From Thiomonas sp. (GTDB lineage: Bacteria > Pseudomonadota > Gammaproteobacteria > Burkholderiales > Burkholderiaceae), in assembly GCA_027443745.1 (NCBI GenBank), contig DAIAZB010000316.1, positions 1-11,566 of the forward strand: a DNA stretch of 11,566 bases. Reading direction: 5' to 3'. Within the stretch, counting starts at the first letter, position 1; each line of letters opens with the position of its first letter. The position numbers were made by a program, and so were the translations under genes. Under the pieces are notes generated by a model, which saw only the letters and a list, made by a program, of their open reading frames with translations, did not search any database and was not told the origin of the DNA. This document shows positions 1 to 7,389 of the stretch, one piece after another.

Positions 1-354
1 CTGGGCAATCTGTTCTGGGTGTTGGCCTACGACACCGAGTACGCCATGGTGGACCGCGAGGACGACCTGAAGATCGGCATCAAGACCTCGGCCATCACCT
101 TCGGCCGCATGGACGTGGCCGCGGTGATGGCCAGCTATGCCATCTTCCTGGCGATGTGGCTGGCCGCCGGGCTGCAACTGGGTCTGGCCTGGCCGTTCGC
201 GCTCGGGCTGCTGGCGGCGGCCGGTATGGCGGCCTGGCACTACCGCCTCATCCGCCAGCGCGAGCCGGCCCGCTGCTTCACCGCCTTCAAGCACAACCAC
301 TGGCTGGGCTTCGCCGTGTTCGCCGGCACGGCAACCGCCTACGCGCTGCGCTGA
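1..354 (+). CDS. ubiA: 4-hydroxybenzoate polyprenyltransferase, C-terminal part
   Basis: This is the last 117 codons of a UbiA-family membrane prenyltransferase, cut by the window start. UbiA attaches the polyprenyl tail to 4-hydroxybenzoate in the inner membrane, an early step of ubiquinone synthesis. The sequence shows the second aspartate-rich motif of the family, [13 protein letters not shown], at residues 10-22 of the visible part, which binds the Mg2+-diphosphate of the prenyl donor. The typical stretch [12 protein letters not shown] follows, then hydrophobic segments at about residues 40-80 and 100-115. The usual length is about 290 residues, so roughly 60 percent is missing upstream. 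The frame is open from base 1, so the internal GTG at position 19 is not the start. The stop lies six bases before a strong palindrome. The gene converges on the glutamate dehydrogenase gene. Menaquinone or haem prenyltransferases are less likely given the exact motif. Confidence 0.92.
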   Translation: MGNLFWVLAYDTEYAMVDREDDLKIGIKTSAITFGRMDVAAVMASYAIFLAMWLAAGLQLGLAWPFALGLLAAAGMAAWHYRLIRQREPARCFTAFKHNHWLGFAVFAGTATAYALR

Positions 355-359
355 AATAC

Positions 360-383
360 TTCCCCGCCACGTTTGGCGGGGAA
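360..383. repeat. GC-rich palindrome 1 of 3 (possible ubiA terminator)
   Basis: A perfect inverted repeat, TTCCCCGCCA / TGGCGGGGAA, forms a 10-bp stem with a 4-base loop six bases after the ubiA stop. It has no T-tract on either strand, so it is not a classical intrinsic terminator, but it could block read-through or protect the mRNA 3' end. It is followed by GGTCGGGAGGGG, a tail nearly shared with the second palindrome. This suggests a repeated intergenic element rather than a one-off hairpin. Confidence 0.7.
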
Positions 384-424
384 GGTCGGGAGGGGCCTTC
401 GAAGCCTCGCGAGCGCCGTCCTCT

Positions 425-447
425 CCTCCCCCACCGCGTGGGGGAGG
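425..447. repeat. GC-rich palindrome 2 of 3
   Basis: A perfect inverted repeat, CCTCCCCCA / TGGGGGAGG, encloses CCGCG. It is followed by CCGGGAGGGGG, matching the tail after palindrome 1 (TCGGGAGGGG). Palindrome plus G-rich tail looks like the REP-type dispersed intergenic elements found in many proteobacterial genomes. That family assignment is an inference, since copies elsewhere in the genome cannot be seen. Confidence 0.65.
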
Positions 448-490
448 CCGGGAGGGGGACGGTTTCGCCGCGCAAACCCTCCCCGCCCCA

Positions 491-514
491 GCCCTCCCCG
501 CCCATGGGGAGGGC
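491..514. repeat. GC-rich palindrome 3 of 3, with direct-repeat arm
   Basis: The inverted repeat GCCCTCCCC / GGGGAGGGC (9-bp stem, 6-base loop) ends nine bases before the glutamate dehydrogenase stop codon. Its left arm, CCCTCCCCGCCC, is also present as a direct repeat at 477-488. On the minus strand this is the first hairpin after glutamate dehydrogenase, so it could end or stabilise that transcript, although there is no T-tract. Confidence 0.65.
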
Positions 515-523
515 GCCGGGCTC

Positions 524-1816
524 TCAGGGATACAGCCCGCGCTCGGCCCTGGCTTCCAGCACCCGCTCGCAGGCCACGACGAAAGCGGCGGTGCGCAGGG
601 GGATCTTGAGCCGGTCGGCGGTGTCCCAGATGTGGAGGAAGGCACCGCCGAGAATCTTGTCCAGCCGTGCGTTGATCTCGTCCTCGCTCCAGAAGAAGCT
701 GGAGAAGTCCTGCACCCATTCGAAGTAGCTCACCGTCACGCCGCCGGCGTTGCAGATGACGTCGGGCATGACCAGCACGCCGCGCTCGGCGAGGATGTCG
801 TCGGCCCCCGGCAAGGTCGGGCCGTTGGCGCCTTCGAGCACCAGCTTGGCCGTGGTCAGGCGGGCGCGCGCTTCGGTCAGCTGCCCCTCCAGGGCAGCGG
901 GGATGAGGATGTCGCAGGGCACGCTCCAGAAGTCGTCGGCTGCAATGGCCTGCCCGCCCTTGAAACCGGCCACGCCGCCATGCTGCAGCACATGGGCCTG
1001 CAGCGCGGCCACGTCCAGCCCCTGCTCGGACTGCAGCGCGCCGGTGTGATCCTGCACCGCCACCAGCTTGGAGCCGGCCTGGGCGAAGAGTTCGGCGGCG
1101 GTGGAGCCGACGTTGCCGAAGCCCTGAACCGCCACGCGTGCGCCTTCCAGGGGGAGGTTGATGCGCCGCGCGGCCTCGCGCCCGGTGACGAACACGCCGC
1201 GTCCGGTGGCCTTGACCCGCCCGAGCGAGCCGCCGAGCTGCACCGGCTTGCCGGTGACGACGCCGGTGGCGGTGCCGCCGATGTTCATGGAGTAGGTGTC
1301 CATCATCCACGCCATGATCTGGGCGTTGGTGTTGACGTCGGGCGCAGGGATGTCTTGCTGCGGGCCGATGATGATGCCGATCTCGCTGGTGTAGCGCCGC
1401 GTCAGGCGCTCGAGTTCCTTGCGCGACAAGCGCGAGGGATCGACCCGGATGCCGCCCTTGGCCCCTCCATACGGCAGGCCCACGGCGGCGTTCTTCACCG
1501 TCATCCATGCCGACAGCGCCATCACCTCCTCCAGCGTGACCTGCGGGTGGTAGCGCACCCCGCCCTTGCCCGGGCCGCGCGAGAGGTTGTGCTGCACGCG
1601 GTAGCCCTCGAAGTGCTGCACCGTGCCGTCGTCCATTTCGATCGGCACGTCGACGATGAGGGCGCGCTTGGGCCGCCGCAGGGTCTCGCCCCAGCGCGCG
1701 AGGTCGCCCAGATACGGCAACACGCGGTCGACCTGGGCCAGATAGGTTTGCCAGGGGCTGTCGGGCTGGGGGTCGATGTAGGACAGGGGGTTTTTCGGGC
1801 TTGCTTGGTGCAGCAT
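524..1816 (-). CDS. gdhA: Glu/Leu/Phe/Val-type glutamate dehydrogenase (430 aa, hexameric class)
   Basis: The enzyme interconverts glutamate and 2-oxoglutarate plus ammonium in the cytoplasm. The catalytic lysine motif LPYGGAKGG is at residues 114-122 (Lys120). The glutamate-binding region is GPGKGGVR at 81-88. The dinucleotide-binding loop GFGNVG is at 232-237, and [12 protein letters not shown] at 356-367 is the late conserved block. The length is typical of small hexameric GDHs. An Asp (D256) near the end of the second strand of the nucleotide fold suggests NAD+ rather than NADP+, which would point to a catabolic role; this is an inference. The ATG at 1816 is supported by GGAG (1823-1826) six bases upstream. 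The gene lies downstream of the aldo/keto reductase on the same strand, with a 186-base gap in which I see no convincing promoter or terminator. gudB or rocG would be equally valid names. Confidence 0.92.
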   Translation of the reverse strand: MLHQASPKNPLSYIDPQPDSPWQTYLAQVDRVLPYLGDLARWGETLRRPKRALIVDVPIEMDDGTVQHFEGYRVQHNLSRGPGKGGVRYHPQVTLEEVMALSAWMTVKNAAVGLPYGGAKGGIRVDPSRLSRKELERLTRRYTSEIGIIIGPQQDIPAPDVNTNAQIMAWMMDTYSMNIGGTATGVVTGKPVQLGGSLGRVKATGRGVFVTGREAARRINLPLEGARVAVQGFGNVGSTAAELFAQAGSKLVAVQDHTGALQSEQGLDVAALQAHVLQHGGVAGFKGGQAIAADDFWSVPCDILIPAALEGQLTEARARLTTAKLVLEGANGPTLPGADDILAERGVLVMPDVICNAGGVTVSYFEWVQDFSSFFWSEDEINARLDKILGGAFLHIWDTADRLKIPLRTAAFVVACERVLEARAERGLYP

Positions 1817-2002
1817 GGCGGTCTCCGTGTGTTGCGGCGCTCGTGGCGCCTTGTGGCTTTCGTGGTGGTGTTGTGAACGGCCGGTTGGGCCACCTCCACT
1901 CTACGCCCGGGCTGACGCTCCATCCACCGCGGTTGCGAAGCGTGGCTGACTGCATGCGCGCCGCGCCCCTCGTGCCCGACGGCGCGAAGGGCGCGGCCAG
2001 AC

Positions 2003-2989
<987 letters not shown>

Positions 2990-3011
2990 CGCTATCGTCT
3001 CCCGAATGGCA

Positions 3012-3032
3012 AGGTGCCCGGGCTCGGCACCT
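3012..3032. repeat. Inverted repeat in the aldo/keto reductase leader
   Basis: A perfect 7-bp inverted repeat, AGGTGCC / GGCACCT, with a 7-base loop lies just upstream of the aldo/keto reductase ribosome-binding site. It could be an operator for an unseen regulator or an mRNA hairpin that affects translation start. It has no T-run, so it is not a terminator. Confidence 0.45.
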
Positions 3033-3106
3033 CATGCAGACATGCTAGAAAAATCCATCGGTGCGCGCTGCAACAGTTTGTTCTTCACGATGCGCGAACG
3101 CCGCCC

Positions 3107-3132
3107 AAGAAAAAGCCCGCCTTGCGGCGGGC
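3107..3132 (-). terminator. Intrinsic terminator of pilA
   Basis: Read on the minus strand, GCCCGCC GCAA GGCGGGC forms a perfect 7-bp GC stem with a 4-base loop. It is followed directly by TTTTTCTT. This is a textbook Rho-independent terminator about 100 bases after the pilA stop. It insulates the aldo/keto reductase gene from pilin transcription. On the plus strand the A-run precedes the stem, so it works in one direction only. Confidence 0.88.
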
Positions 3133-3233
3133 GAAAGTCCCGGAGATGAGAGAACAACACAACTTGTTCACTCTTCATCTAGCAGATTGCGTGCCAGCTT
3201 GTGCCACACGGCGTGCGGTGGGCTGCCGAGGGG

Positions 3234-3704
3234 TCAGGTGCAGGAGGTTGGCAGGTAGGCCGTGGCGATGGGTTTGCTGCCGCCGGCGACACAGGTCCAG
3301 GCGATGGCGCCGGCGCTGGTGCGGGCGGAGAGCAGCAAGGTGCTGCCCAGGATGTCGCTGTTGGCCTTGCGACCGTACTGAACCTGAATCACACCGGCGC
3401 TGCGCATGGTGACGTTGCTGACATAGTTGCCCTGGATGGTCCCGGGCAGGTCGAGCGAGGCATTGCTCGCCGGCAGATAGCCCTTTTGCCCGTAAAAATC
3501 TCCCAAGGCCAGCTTGGTGCCGCCTGCGAGGGAGAGTCCCTCGGAAACCTGGGCGCGAATCACGTAGGTTTGATAGGCGGGAATGGCAATGGCGGCGAGG
3601 ATGCCGGTGATGGCGACCACGATCATCAGTTCGATGAGCGTGAAACCCGCGCTGGCGTTGCGTTGTTGGTTGCACGGCGGCGGTGGACGCTGGGCTTGCA
3701 GCAT
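3234..3704 (-). CDS. pilA: Type IV pilin precursor PilA (156 aa)
   Basis: This is the major structural subunit of a type IVa pilus, or a major-pilin-like protein. The prepilin peptidase site is clear: Gly20 followed by [20 protein letters not shown], with Glu at mature position 5 and N-methylatable Phe at +1. That hydrophobic helix anchors the prepilin in the inner membrane and packs the fibre core. The mature part is 136 residues and ends with Cys138 and Cys155 (WTC...PTSCT), the usual disulfide-bounded D-region. Residues such as [13 protein letters not shown] match beta- and gammaproteobacterial PilA. The ATG at 3704 has AGAGG (3711-3715) six bases upstream. The frame stays open further upstream, but that would add non-pilin sequence. 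The 20-residue leader is longer than the usual 6-7 residues and contains PPPPC. No other pilus genes are in the window. Confidence 0.93.
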   Translation of the reverse strand: MLQAQRPPPPCNQQRNASAGFTLIELMIVVAITGILAAIAIPAYQTYVIRAQVSEGLSLAGGTKLALGDFYGQKGYLPASNASLDLPGTIQGNYVSNVTMRSAGVIQVQYGRKANSDILGSTLLLSARTSAGAIAWTCVAGGSKPIATAYLPTSCT

Positions 3705-3782
3705 GGCGTGCCTCTGATCATATTTTGGGTCGGTGGAGGCGCCGAACTCGCCGCTGGCCCCCAGTCGGGGCACCGGGCGAGC

Positions 3783-3798
3783 AGCAAGAGTTGCGCCA
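3783..3798 (-). promoter_or_regulatory. Sigma-54 (-24/-12) promoter of pilA
   Basis: On the minus strand, TGGCGCAACTCTTGCT matches the RpoN consensus TGGCACG-N4-TTGCW, with the invariant GG and GC exactly 10 bases apart. Only the two less conserved positions after TGGC differ. The transcript should start near 3773, giving a leader of about 70 bases. PilA is RpoN/PilR-dependent in Pseudomonas and relatives, so the position is biologically sensible. The regulatory link here is an inference. Confidence 0.8.
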
Positions 3799-3825
3799 TG
3801 CGAACAAGACGACTGAGCGTGCAAC

Positions 3826-3833
3826 TTGTCACA
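3826..3833 (-). promoter_or_regulatory. Candidate activator site, promoter-proximal (TTGTCACA)
   Basis: TTGTCACA (TGTGACAA on the coding strand) is centred about 57 bases upstream of the predicted pilA start point. An identical copy lies 55 bp further upstream. Sigma-54 promoters need an upstream-bound enhancer protein, and a PilR-type activator is the natural candidate. The motif assignment is an inference from repetition and position. Confidence 0.45.
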
Positions 3834-3880
3834 AAAACGTCGAGCGTTTGCGCCAGAAGCCCGCATTGCATTGCCATGTT

Positions 3881-3888
3881 TTGTCACA
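3881..3888 (-). promoter_or_regulatory. Candidate activator site, promoter-distal (TTGTCACA)
   Basis: This is the second identical TTGTCACA octamer, centred about 112 bases upstream of the predicted pilA start point, in the range of PilR binding upstream of pilin genes in Pseudomonas. It lies between the upstream hydrolase gene's stop and the promoter, in non-coding DNA. Confidence 0.45.
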
Positions 3889-3925
3889 CACCGACCGATT
3901 TCGCGCATGGATGCGACAGAAAGCG

Positions 3926-4813
3926 TCAGCCGGCTGGACCAAGCCCGGCGCGATTCGCCAGCGCACGCGCCAGGATCGACAACGAACCCTCCGGCCGCTC
4001 CAGCTCGTGCAGGATGTCGAAGTGGTTGCGCCCGGGCAGAATGTGGAGTTGCGCCGGCTCGCCCGCTGCCTGCAGCGCTGCGGCATAGGCATGGCTCTGG
4101 CGCTGCAGTTCAGGCAGTTCGGCCGCGCCGACGGCCACCTCGGTGACGCGGCCGGATTGGATGCGACGTTGCGGACTGCACGCGGCGATCTCATCCTCCC
4201 TGAGTTGCAAAGCATCGTTGAGGGCGCCCCGGGCAATCGGCGCCAGCTCGAACAGCCCGCTGATGGCGAGCACCGCAGCAACCGCCGGATGGCTGCGGTG
4301 CATGGCTGCCAGATGGCCGCCGGCCGAATGCCCCGCCAGCACGATGCGCGGCTGACCCTGCGACGGACCGAGCCCGGGGGTGAACTGCAGCATGTCCAGG
4401 AGCAAACCGACTTCGGCGACGATGTCGGGCATTCGCGCCTGCGGCGCCAGGGTGTACTCGCCCAGCACCACGTGGAAGCCCGCCGCCAATGGGCCGGTGG
4501 CGATGCAAGCGAAATCATCCTTGCTGCGCCATTGCCAGTAACCGCCGTGGAGAAAAACAAGAATGGGCGCGGCGTTCACGGCGCCCCCCTCGCGGAACGG
4601 CTGTGTGGGCACAAACCAGTCGAACACCTGGCGCGGAGCAGGACCGTAGGGGATGTTGCGCGTGCAGGCATGCCGCGCATACACGGCCTGGCTGCGGGCA
4701 AGCAGGTCCTGCAGCAAAACCGAGGCGTTGGGTACTGCCGCCGCGTTGTCGTAGGCGGCGGTGTAGTCCTCGCGGGTTTGCAGCGGTGTGGGCACGGGGT
4801 CGGACATGGACAT
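3926..4813 (-). CDS. Alpha/beta hydrolase, kynurenine formamidase/esterase-like (295 aa)
   Basis: This is a cytoplasmic alpha/beta-hydrolase-fold esterase or amidase with no signal peptide. The oxyanion-hole motif HGGYWQ is at residues 89-94, as in arylformamidase (kynurenine formamidase, AFMID) relatives. The nucleophile elbow GHSAGG is at 161-166 (Ser163), and the catalytic His is His264 in GRNHFDIL. By alignment from memory with AFMID (HDSPEFHRQS), the acid position falls on Glu232 in [11 protein letters not shown], so Glu would replace Asp. The substrate cannot be settled. N-formylkynurenine hydrolysis is possible, but no other tryptophan-catabolism gene is near. The ATG at 4813 has no clear Shine-Dalgarno sequence, and a second ATG lies two codons in. 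The gene is divergent from the MerR-type regulator, and the palindromic operator in that gap lies about 230 bases from its start, so co-regulation is unproven. Confidence 0.82.
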   Translation of the reverse strand: MSMSDPVPTPLQTREDYTAAYDNAAAVPNASVLLQDLLARSQAVYARHACTRNIPYGPAPRQVFDWFVPTQPFREGGAVNAAPILVFLHGGYWQWRSKDDFACIATGPLAAGFHVVLGEYTLAPQARMPDIVAEVGLLLDMLQFTPGLGPSQGQPRIVLAGHSAGGHLAAMHRSHPAVAAVLAISGLFELAPIARGALNDALQLREDEIAACSPQRRIQSGRVTEVAVGAAELPELQRQSHAYAAALQAAGEPAQLHILPGRNHFDILHELERPEGSLSILARALANRAGLGPAG

Positions 4814-5041
4814 CGACAGGGGCCGGGATGGGGGGTCGAGGACGGCGAAGCTCGCGACTCGAGGTCAACTGGTTCATGCGAAGCGTAGAGCCAAAATCGG
4901 GATGGTGCATGCCCGCGGTTTGGGAGCATCTCCCCGGGATCACGGACGGTCACCCGCCGCAGTTGATGGCAGCGGGCCGCGGTCAGTCAGCGCCGGTCTC
5001 CCGCGCTTGCTGGTTGGTCGCCGCAGTCCTTCTGATTAAAC

Positions 5042-5057
5042 TTGACGTATACGTCAA
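5042..5057. promoter_or_regulatory. Palindromic operator upstream of the MerR-type regulator
   Basis: TTGACGTATACGTCAA is a perfect 16-bp palindrome ending 29 bases before the regulator's ATG. A near copy (14 of 16) lies upstream of the thioesterase gene. A shared palindrome at both the regulator and the adjacent catabolic genes is strong evidence for autoregulated control by that MerR protein. It resembles the ACGT-N2-ACGT palindromes I recall for LiuR, which would need checking against a motif collection. The gap from 4814 to 5086 shows nothing else I can name. Confidence 0.78.
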
Positions 5058-5086
5058 TCTGATGCCGCCCTCCCTGCCCGCGCCCC

Positions 5087-5491
5087 ATGACCAAACCGCC
5101 ACCGCCGCGTTACACCATTGCAGAGTTGGCGCGCGAGTTCGGGCTCACACCGCGCGCGATTCGTTTCTACGAGGAAGCCGGCCTGCTGCAACCCGAACGC
5201 GAGGGGCGCCAGCGGGTGTACTCGCAAGGTGACCGCACCCGCCTGAAGCTCACGCAGCGCGGCAAGCGACTGGGGCTGAGTCTGGCGGAAATCAAGGAAC
5301 TGGTGTCGATGTACGAATCGCCGCGCGACACGGCACCGCAACTGCGCCGCTTCCTGGACGTCCTGGGGGCCCACCGCCGTGACATCGAAGAGCGCATCGC
5401 CGAGTTGCAGGCCACGCTGGATGAGATTGGCGGCCATGAAGCCGAGGCCCGTGCACTGATGACCAAGCAAGGCGCCGAACAGGCCCGATAG
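5087..5491 (+). CDS. liuR: MerR-family regulator, LiuR-like (134 aa)
   Basis: This is a DNA-binding regulator expected to control branched-chain amino acid (leucine/isovalerate) catabolism. The MerR winged helix-turn-helix is at residues 9-75 (YTIAELAREFGLTPRAIRFYE, then RVYSQGDRTRLKL and GLSLAEI). A dimerising coiled coil runs from about 85 to 125. The RGKRLGLSLAEI segment and the short C-terminal part match LiuR regulators as I recall them. The protein has no cysteine, so it is not a metal- or thiol-sensing MerR; the ligand would be a pathway acyl-CoA, which is an inference. It sits directly before a thioesterase and isovaleryl-CoA dehydrogenase, with a matching palindrome upstream of itself and of those genes. 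The ATG at 5087 fits the family N-terminus, but the bases before it are C-rich with no Shine-Dalgarno sequence. Confidence 0.85.
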   Translation: MTKPPPPRYTIAELAREFGLTPRAIRFYEEAGLLQPEREGRQRVYSQGDRTRLKLTQRGKRLGLSLAEIKELVSMYESPRDTAPQLRRFLDVLGAHRRDIEERIAELQATLDEIGGHEAEARALMTKQGAEQAR

Positions 5492-5535
5492 GCGCAGCGC
5501 GCGACATGCGCGACGGCAGGCTGCTAGGATTGCCG

Positions 5536-5551
5536 TTAACGTAAACGTCAA
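5536..5551. promoter_or_regulatory. Second LiuR-type operator, upstream of the thioesterase/dehydrogenase pair
   Basis: TTAACGTAAACGTCAA matches the operator in front of the regulator at 14 of 16 positions. It lies 45 bases after the regulator's stop and 69 bases before the thioesterase ATG. TTGCCG at 5530-5535 directly abuts it and could be a -35 box, which would put the operator in the spacer as in MerR-type promoters. I see no convincing -10 box at the expected distance, so the exact promoter is uncertain. Confidence 0.72.
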
Positions 5552-5620
5552 TTACGCCGTCCGGCTTGACCATCAACACGTCCACGATCCCCCTCCTGCC
5601 ACCATCGCGCGCACCGAACC

Positions 5621-6100
5621 ATGCAGCGGACACCCACCGGAACCCTAGGCACGCAGGCCGCCGTCGCTACGCTTCCCCCCGCGCTGGATACTGCCGTGCG
5701 GCAGAGCTTTGCGCGCCAAGGGCTGATGCGACATTGGGACGCGAGCATCGAGCATCTCGCGCCTGGCAGGGCCGACATTCGGCTGCCGCACTCCGAGCGC
5801 GTGAGCCAGCAGCAGGGCAGCTTTCACGGTGGGGCGATGGGCGCGTTGGCCGACATCGCCGCCGGCTATGCCGCGATGACCGTCGTGCCCGAAGGCATGG
5901 AAGTGACCACGGTGGAGTACAAGATCAATTTCCTGGCAGCCTGCAGCGGTGGCACCTTACTGGCGCGGGGACGGGTGGTGCGCGCCGGCCGGCGCATCAT
6001 CGTCACGGCGGCCGAAGTGGTTCACCAAGCCGACGATGGCCGCGAGACGCTGTGCGCGGTCATGCAACAAACCATCATGCCGGTGACGAAAGGCTATTGA
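5621..6100 (+). CDS. PaaI-family hotdog thioesterase (159 aa)
   Basis: This is a cytoplasmic acyl-CoA thioesterase of the PaaI/YdiI hotdog group. The motif [10 protein letters not shown] (residues 69-78) gives the HGG oxyanion loop and the acidic residue Asp78 on the central helix. [12 protein letters not shown] (95-106) and [18 protein letters not shown] (116-133) are the following hotdog strands. Length and motif order are normal. The first 25 or so residues are less conserved and the start at 5621 has no good Shine-Dalgarno sequence, so the true start is uncertain. It lies between the regulator and isovaleryl-CoA dehydrogenase, 70 bases from the latter, and behind a LiuR-type operator. It may hydrolyse stalled short or branched acyl-CoA pools; this is inferred from context. 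Aromatic acyl-CoA activity, as in the phenylacetate pathway, is the alternative. Confidence 0.86.
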   Translation: MQRTPTGTLGTQAAVATLPPALDTAVRQSFARQGLMRHWDASIEHLAPGRADIRLPHSERVSQQQGSFHGGAMGALADIAAGYAAMTVVPEGMEVTTVEYKINFLAACSGGTLLARGRVVRAGRRIIVTAAEVVHQADDGRETLCAVMQQTIMPVTKGY

Positions 6101-6157
6101 GCACCACCGCCCGAAAACGCGCGACAAACAGCGCCGGCCACGAACGGGACGATACCC

Positions 6158-6163
6158 AAGGAG
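6158..6163 (+). promoter_or_regulatory. Ribosome-binding site that sets the dehydrogenase start
   Basis: AAGGAG lies seven bases before the ATG at 6171 but only four before the GTG at 6168. This favours the ATG, giving a 392-residue protein that starts MNLPGLDF. Confidence 0.75.
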
Positions 6164-6170
6164 ACTCGTG

Positions 6171-7349
6171 ATGAACCTGCCAGGACTGGACTTTCAACTC
6201 GGCGAAGACATTGACGCGCTGCGTGAGGCCGTGCGCGACTTCGCGCAGGCCGAGATCGCGCCGCGCGCCGCGGAGATCGACCGCAGCGACCAGTTTCCGA
6301 TGGATCTCTGGCGCAAGTTGGGTGACCTCGGGCTGCTTGGCGTGACCGTGCCGGAGTCGGAGGGCGGCAGCGGCATGGGGTATCTCGCGCACATGGTGGC
6401 GATGGAGGAAATCTCGCGCGCCAGTGCCTCGGTGGCCTTGAGTTACGGCGCGCATTCCAATCTGTGCGTCAACCAGATCCGGCGCAACGGCAATGCGGCG
6501 CAGAAGGCGCGCTACCTGCCCAAGCTCTTGTCGGGTGAGCATGTGGGTGCCCTGGCCATGAGCGAGCCGGGCGCGGGCAGCGACGTGGTCAGCATGAGGC
6601 TGCGCGCCGACAAACGCGGTGATGCCTACGTGCTCAACGGCACCAAGATGTGGATCACCAACGGGCCCGATGCGCATACCCTGGTGGTGTATGCCAAGAC
6701 CGACCTGGCCGCGGGCAGCAAGGGCATCACAGCCTTCATCGTGGAGAGGACGTTCAAGGGCTTTTCCGTGGCGCAAAAGCTCGACAAGCTGGGCATGCGC
6801 GGCAGCCATACCGGCGAGTTGGTTTTCCAGGATGTCGAGGTGCCGGCCGAGAACGTCTTGGGGAGCGTGGGGGGCGGCGCGAAAGTGCTGATGAGCGGGC
6901 TGGATTACGAGCGCGCGGTGCTGGCTGGTGGGCCAGTGGGCATCATGCAGGCGGTGCTGGACAACGTCGTGCCCTACGCGCATGAACGCAAGCAGTTCGG
7001 CCAGGCGATCGGCGAATTCCAACTCATCCAGGCCAAGCTCGCCGACCTGTACACCACGCTGCAAGCCGGGCGCAGCCTGCTGTACGCCGTGGGCAAAAAC
7101 CTCGATGCCCTCGGCGACGGCCATGCCCGGGGCGTGCGCAAAGACTGCGCCGCGGTCATCCTCTGGTGTGCCGAAAAAGCCACCTGGATGGCGGGCGAAG
7201 GCATCCAGATTTTCGGCGGCAACGGTTACATCAACGAGTATCCGCTGGGGCGGCTCTGGCGCGACGCCAAGTTGTACGAAATCGGCGCCGGCACCAGCGA
7301 AATTCGCCGCATGCTGATCGGCCGCGAACTGTTCGCGCAGACGGCCTGA
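6171..7349 (+). CDS. liuA: Isovaleryl-CoA dehydrogenase (392 aa)
   Basis: This FAD-dependent acyl-CoA dehydrogenase would oxidise isovaleryl-CoA to 3-methylcrotonyl-CoA in leucine degradation, passing electrons to ETF. The family signatures are [13 protein letters not shown] (126-138) and the C-terminal [14 protein letters not shown] (348-361). Two features separate it from general acyl-CoA dehydrogenases. [17 protein letters not shown] carries the catalytic glutamate on helix G (Glu247, matching human IVD Glu254). The usual YEGT site near the C-terminus instead reads YEIGAGTSE, as in IVD. The length is that of a mature IVD. Context supports the call: a LiuR-like regulator and two operators lie upstream. 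It ends 40 bases before the end of the opposing aminotransferase gene, and I see no terminator in between. Confidence 0.9.
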   Translation: MNLPGLDFQLGEDIDALREAVRDFAQAEIAPRAAEIDRSDQFPMDLWRKLGDLGLLGVTVPESEGGSGMGYLAHMVAMEEISRASASVALSYGAHSNLCVNQIRRNGNAAQKARYLPKLLSGEHVGALAMSEPGAGSDVVSMRLRADKRGDAYVLNGTKMWITNGPDAHTLVVYAKTDLAAGSKGITAFIVERTFKGFSVAQKLDKLGMRGSHTGELVFQDVEVPAENVLGSVGGGAKVLMSGLDYERAVLAGGPVGIMQAVLDNVVPYAHERKQFGQAIGEFQLIQAKLADLYTTLQAGRSLLYAVGKNLDALGDGHARGVRKDCAAVILWCAEKATWMAGEGIQIFGGNGYINEYPLGRLWRDAKLYEIGAGTSEIRRMLIGRELFAQTA

Positions 7350-7389
7350 ACCACGGTTGCATCAAGTGTCTGCGCGCATGCCGGGCGTG

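Noticed and set aside
1841..1870. Repeated TCGTGG/TTGTGG motifs at roughly 10-bp spacing upstream of glutamate dehydrogenase
   Set aside because: The units are short and degenerate and the spacing is irregular (10, then 9). I could not support a binding-site array.
3865..3882. Another -24/-12-like sequence on the minus strand (TGGCAATGCAATGC)
   Set aside because: The GG to GC spacing is 9 rather than 10 bases, and the match is clearly weaker than that at 3783-3798.
3705..3908. Longer pilin start (68 extra codons to 3908)
   Set aside because: The extension covers the sigma-54 promoter and both octamers, has no pilin similarity, and the ATG at 3704 has a good ribosome-binding site.
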